Part shown: positions 61,930 to 64,000 of the stretch, piece after piece
Layout of the letters: each line of letters opens with the position of its first letter
How positions within the stretch are numbered: position 1 is the first letter of the stretch
Assembly: GCF_011764545.1 (NCBI RefSeq)
Contig: NZ_AP022870.1
Location: forward strand, 1,968,001-2,032,000
Source of the DNA: Phytohabitans flavus
GTDB lineage: Bacteria > Actinomycetota > Actinomycetes > Mycobacteriales > Micromonosporaceae
Reading direction: 5' to 3'
Length of the DNA stretch: 64,000 nt
The notes under the pieces: model-generated
Database searches by the model: none
What the model was told of the DNA's origin: nothing
What the model saw: the letters and a program-made list of their open reading frames with translations, nothing else
Program-made: the position numbers and the translations under genes

Positions 61930-62949
61930 GTGGAGACTCCGCTCGTGTCGGTGGTCGTGCCGAACTACAACTACGCCGACTCGCTCGGCCTCTGCTTGCG
62001 CGCGATCCAGGCACAGACCTACCCGAACATCGAGGTGGTCGTCGTCGACGACGCGAGCACCGACGACTCGGTAGCGGTCGCGCGGGCGCACGGCGTGCGC
62101 GTGGTCGCGCTGACCGACAACGGCGGGTGCGGTCGGGGGCGCAACGTCGGCGCGGCGCACACCACCGGCGAGATCCTGTTCTATGTGGACTCCGACCTGG
62201 CGCTCGCGCCGGACGCGGTCGAGCGGGCGGTGGCTACCCTGAGCGACGAGTCAGGGCTGGGCGCCGTGTGCGGGCTCCAGGACCCCGAGCCGCTGCTGCA
62301 CGACACGCCCGTGGCCCGGTACCGCGGGCTTCAGTACCACTACTGGTCGGTGAGCGGCGAGGGTGACGTGACGGTGCTCTTCCCGGCGATACTCGCGATC
62401 CCACGGGCGGTCTACGAGGAGATCGGCCCGTTCAACGAGGGGCTCGCGCAGACCGAGGAGGTCGACTACGCGTACCGGCTGTCCCGGCGGTACCGGATCC
62501 GGCTGACCAGCGCCGTGCGCGGCCGCCACGACCCCGACCACGCGCTCCGGCCACTGCTGCGCAAGCTCTTCCACCGGGCGCGGCTGCGGGTGCCGCTGTA
62601 CGCCAAGGCGCGCGAGTCGGCGACGGGCTTCGAGACCGCCACGCGTGCCTACGGGACGCTCGCCGCGCTGGCAACCCTGCCCGCGCTGGCGCTGCCGCTG
62701 CTCTTCGGTCCACTGTGGCTGATCGCGCCGGCCGCCCTGCTCACCGCGTCGATCGCGGTCGACCACGGCATGTACGGGTTCGTGCGTCGCCGCAAGGGCG
62801 TACCGTTCCTGATCTTTTTCGCCGCCACGCACTTCGCGGTCAACGCGACGATCGCCGCGGGGCTCGGGGTGGGCGTTGTGCAGTGGGCGGTGTCCCGTCC
62901 GTTCCGGGGGCTCTACGACACGACGTTCCCGAGCAAGGTACCGGCGTGA
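61930..62949 (+). CDS. Family 2 glycosyltransferase, membrane-associated (tandem paralogue)
   Basis: 339-residue GT2 sharing VSVVVPNYNYADSLGLCL, VVVDDASTDDSV and FYVDSDLALAP with the gene directly before it, and the same C-terminal membrane segments. The GTG immediately follows the preceding TGA. Its stop overlaps the GTG of the last gene (GTGA). The duplication suggests two successive sugar additions, or two acceptors, in one glycan pathway. Confidence 0.92.
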   Translation: METPLVSVVVPNYNYADSLGLCLRAIQAQTYPNIEVVVVDDASTDDSVAVARAHGVRVVALTDNGGCGRGRNVGAAHTTGEILFYVDSDLALAPDAVERAVATLSDESGLGAVCGLQDPEPLLHDTPVARYRGLQYHYWSVSGEGDVTVLFPAILAIPRAVYEEIGPFNEGLAQTEEVDYAYRLSRRYRIRLTSAVRGRHDPDHALRPLLRKLFHRARLRVPLYAKARESATGFETATRAYGTLAALATLPALALPLLFGPLWLIAPAALLTASIAVDHGMYGFVRRRKGVPFLIFFAATHFAVNATIAAGLGVGVVQWAVSRPFRGLYDTTFPSKVPA

Positions 62950-64000
62950 CGAGCCAGACCGCCGTCCGCGAGGCTGTCCGGGTGACGGTCTCCCTCCGGT
63001 CGGCTGGAACTGGCGACGCCCCGTACGCGTGGTGCTCACCGGTGCTCCGGCACTGTGGTTGCTCTTCGTCGTCGCCCAGCTAGTCGTGAGTGGACGGCTG
63101 TGGTGGTGGCGCCCGGCGGACCTGCTGCCGCCGTTCCTGTTCGTCGCCGTACCGGTGCTGCTCACGCTGGTGGCCCTCCCGTTCCGCTGCTCGCGGCGCA
63201 ACGCGGCCGTGCTTTGCGCCGGCGCGCTGGCCATCGGGGTCAGCCTCGCCGGGTTCAACCCGCTCGGGGCGCTGCGGGGAGGCGGGCCGGTCCCGCCCGA
63301 CGGCGTGCGGGTGGTCTCGTGGAACACCGGCTACTGGCACGAGCCCGGTGAAGAGGGCGACTTCTACGCCCTGCTCGCTAGGCAGGAGGCCGACGTCTAC
63401 CTGCTCCAGGAGTACCTGTACTACCCCGATGGCGTACCGGTCCGGGTGGACGAGCTGGAGACGCTCCGGCAACGGATGCCCGACTACCACGTGGCGGTCG
63501 CCGGCGAGCTGATTACGCTGTCCCGGTACCCGATCGTCGCCCAGTACGGCCTCGACGCGCCCGGGGCGCCCGTGCCGCCGGACTCCGACTTCCCCGACTT
63601 CTGGCGCTACAAGACCCTCCGTACCGACCTCCGCGTCGGCGACCGGGTCCTCTCCGTCTACAACGCGCACATTCCGACTCCACTGTGGATCGGTGGGCCG
63701 AGCCCGTTCAGCGCGCAGTTCTGGAACACGATCCGCGACCTGCACGGCCAGCGCGGGCCGCAGCTGGCCGCCCTGGCACGGGACGTCGAAGCGAACCCCA
63801 ACCCGGTGTTCGTGGCTGGCGACATGAACACGACGTCGGCGATGGGGGAGCGCGAGCGGTTCCCCGCCGGGCTGCGCGACGCGGCTGAGGCCGGGGGCGC
63901 GTTCTACCCCGCGTCGTGGCCGGTCGGCGGCGACAACTTCCCCTCTGGTGGCGGCTGGACTGGGCACTCGTCTCGCCCGGCGTGCAGGTGCACCGGTACC
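62946..64000 (+). CDS. Endonuclease/exonuclease/phosphatase family protein, membrane-linked (partial at window end, two frameshifts)
   Basis: The GTG overlaps the GT2 stop. With one base added near 62980-62982 (G run) the protein reads into three hydrophobic segments (WLLFVVAQLVVSG, PPFLFVAVPVLLTLVALP and AALCAGALAIGVSLAGF-like), followed by an EEP domain: VRVVSWNTGYW, the Glu in YLLQEYLYY, YNAHIPTP and VFVAGDMNTT. A second break in the C run 63940-63943 is needed to reach LWWRLDWALVSPGVQVHRY, the expected DH-like end of the fold. The gene runs off the window. Possible role: phosphodiester hydrolysis on a lipid or glycan precursor at the membrane surface. Confidence 0.75.

Noticed and set aside
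1..64000. CRISPR arrays, rRNA or tRNA genes
   Set aside because: No regularly spaced direct repeats and no recognisable RNA gene sequences were seen by reading; a covariance-model scan was not possible here.

Overview
The window is high-GC DNA with frequent GTG starts and many 4-bp start/stop overlaps. Twin-arginine lipoproteins, ECF sigma factors and a decaprenyl-phosphate phosphoribosyltransferase-like enzyme point to a filamentous actinomycete, most likely a soil Micromonosporaceae-type organism; that placement is inferred from gene content, not from a marker gene. No rRNA, tRNA or CRISPR array was seen.

Region 1 (1-15 kb) is catabolic. It holds two branched-chain-amino-acid-type (Liv) ABC importers. 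The first ends in an amidohydrolase and a dihydrodipicolinate-synthase-family aldolase/lyase. The second is flanked by two aldehyde dehydrogenases and an IclR regulator with two candidate operators. Region 2 (15-19 kb) is an extracytoplasmic copper/heme locus: CopC, a membrane anti-sigma factor and an ECF sigma factor on the minus strand, and a PCu(A)C copper chaperone plus a Tat-exported DyP peroxidase on the plus strand. Region 3 (19-22.8 kb) has a YcxB-like protein, a membrane-spanning Hsp70-WD40 protein, a hairpin-bearing dispersed repeat and a small membrane protein.

Region 4 (22.9-37 kb) is the most distinctive part. A LysR regulator diverges, across a perfect palindrome, from an 11-gene tightly overlapping operon: Dpp-type ABC importer, DhaL-DhaK kinase in reversed domain order, three-part Fe-S/FAD amine (HcnABC/opine-oxidase-like) dehydrogenase, MmgE/PrpD protein, creatinase/ectoine-hydrolase-like M24 protein and C45 Ntn-hydrolase. 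It looks like a dedicated pathway for uptake and dismantling of an N-substituted amino-acid or peptide-like compound. Region 5 (37-43.7 kb) carries a CHAT protease-STAND NTPase-TPR protein with a small membrane partner (a probable conflict/defence system). It is followed by an intact IS1182-family element that has jumped into the loop of a second copy of the dispersed repeat.

Region 6 (43.7-52.4 kb) is mixed: an ECF41-type sigma factor with a carboxymuconolactone-decarboxylase-like partner that lacks its cysteines, an M24 peptidase, a DUF4386 protein with a micro-ORF, a DEAD-box helicase, a methyltransferase, and a DesKR-like two-component pair beside a fatty-acid desaturase. Region 7 (52.4-64 kb) is an envelope glycan/glycolipid cluster: two GT87-like polyprenyl-sugar glycosyltransferases, methyltransferase, polysaccharide deacetylase, three related GT2 enzymes, class III aminotransferase, epimerase, UbiA-family phosphoribosyltransferase and an exo/endonuclease/phosphatase-family protein cut by the window end.

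Ten genes between 16.5 and 64 kb are broken by single-base deletions (eleven in all), nearly all in runs of G or C, while the downstream frame keeps its motifs. I annotate these as one gene each. Sequencing or assembly under-calling of homopolymers is the likeliest cause.
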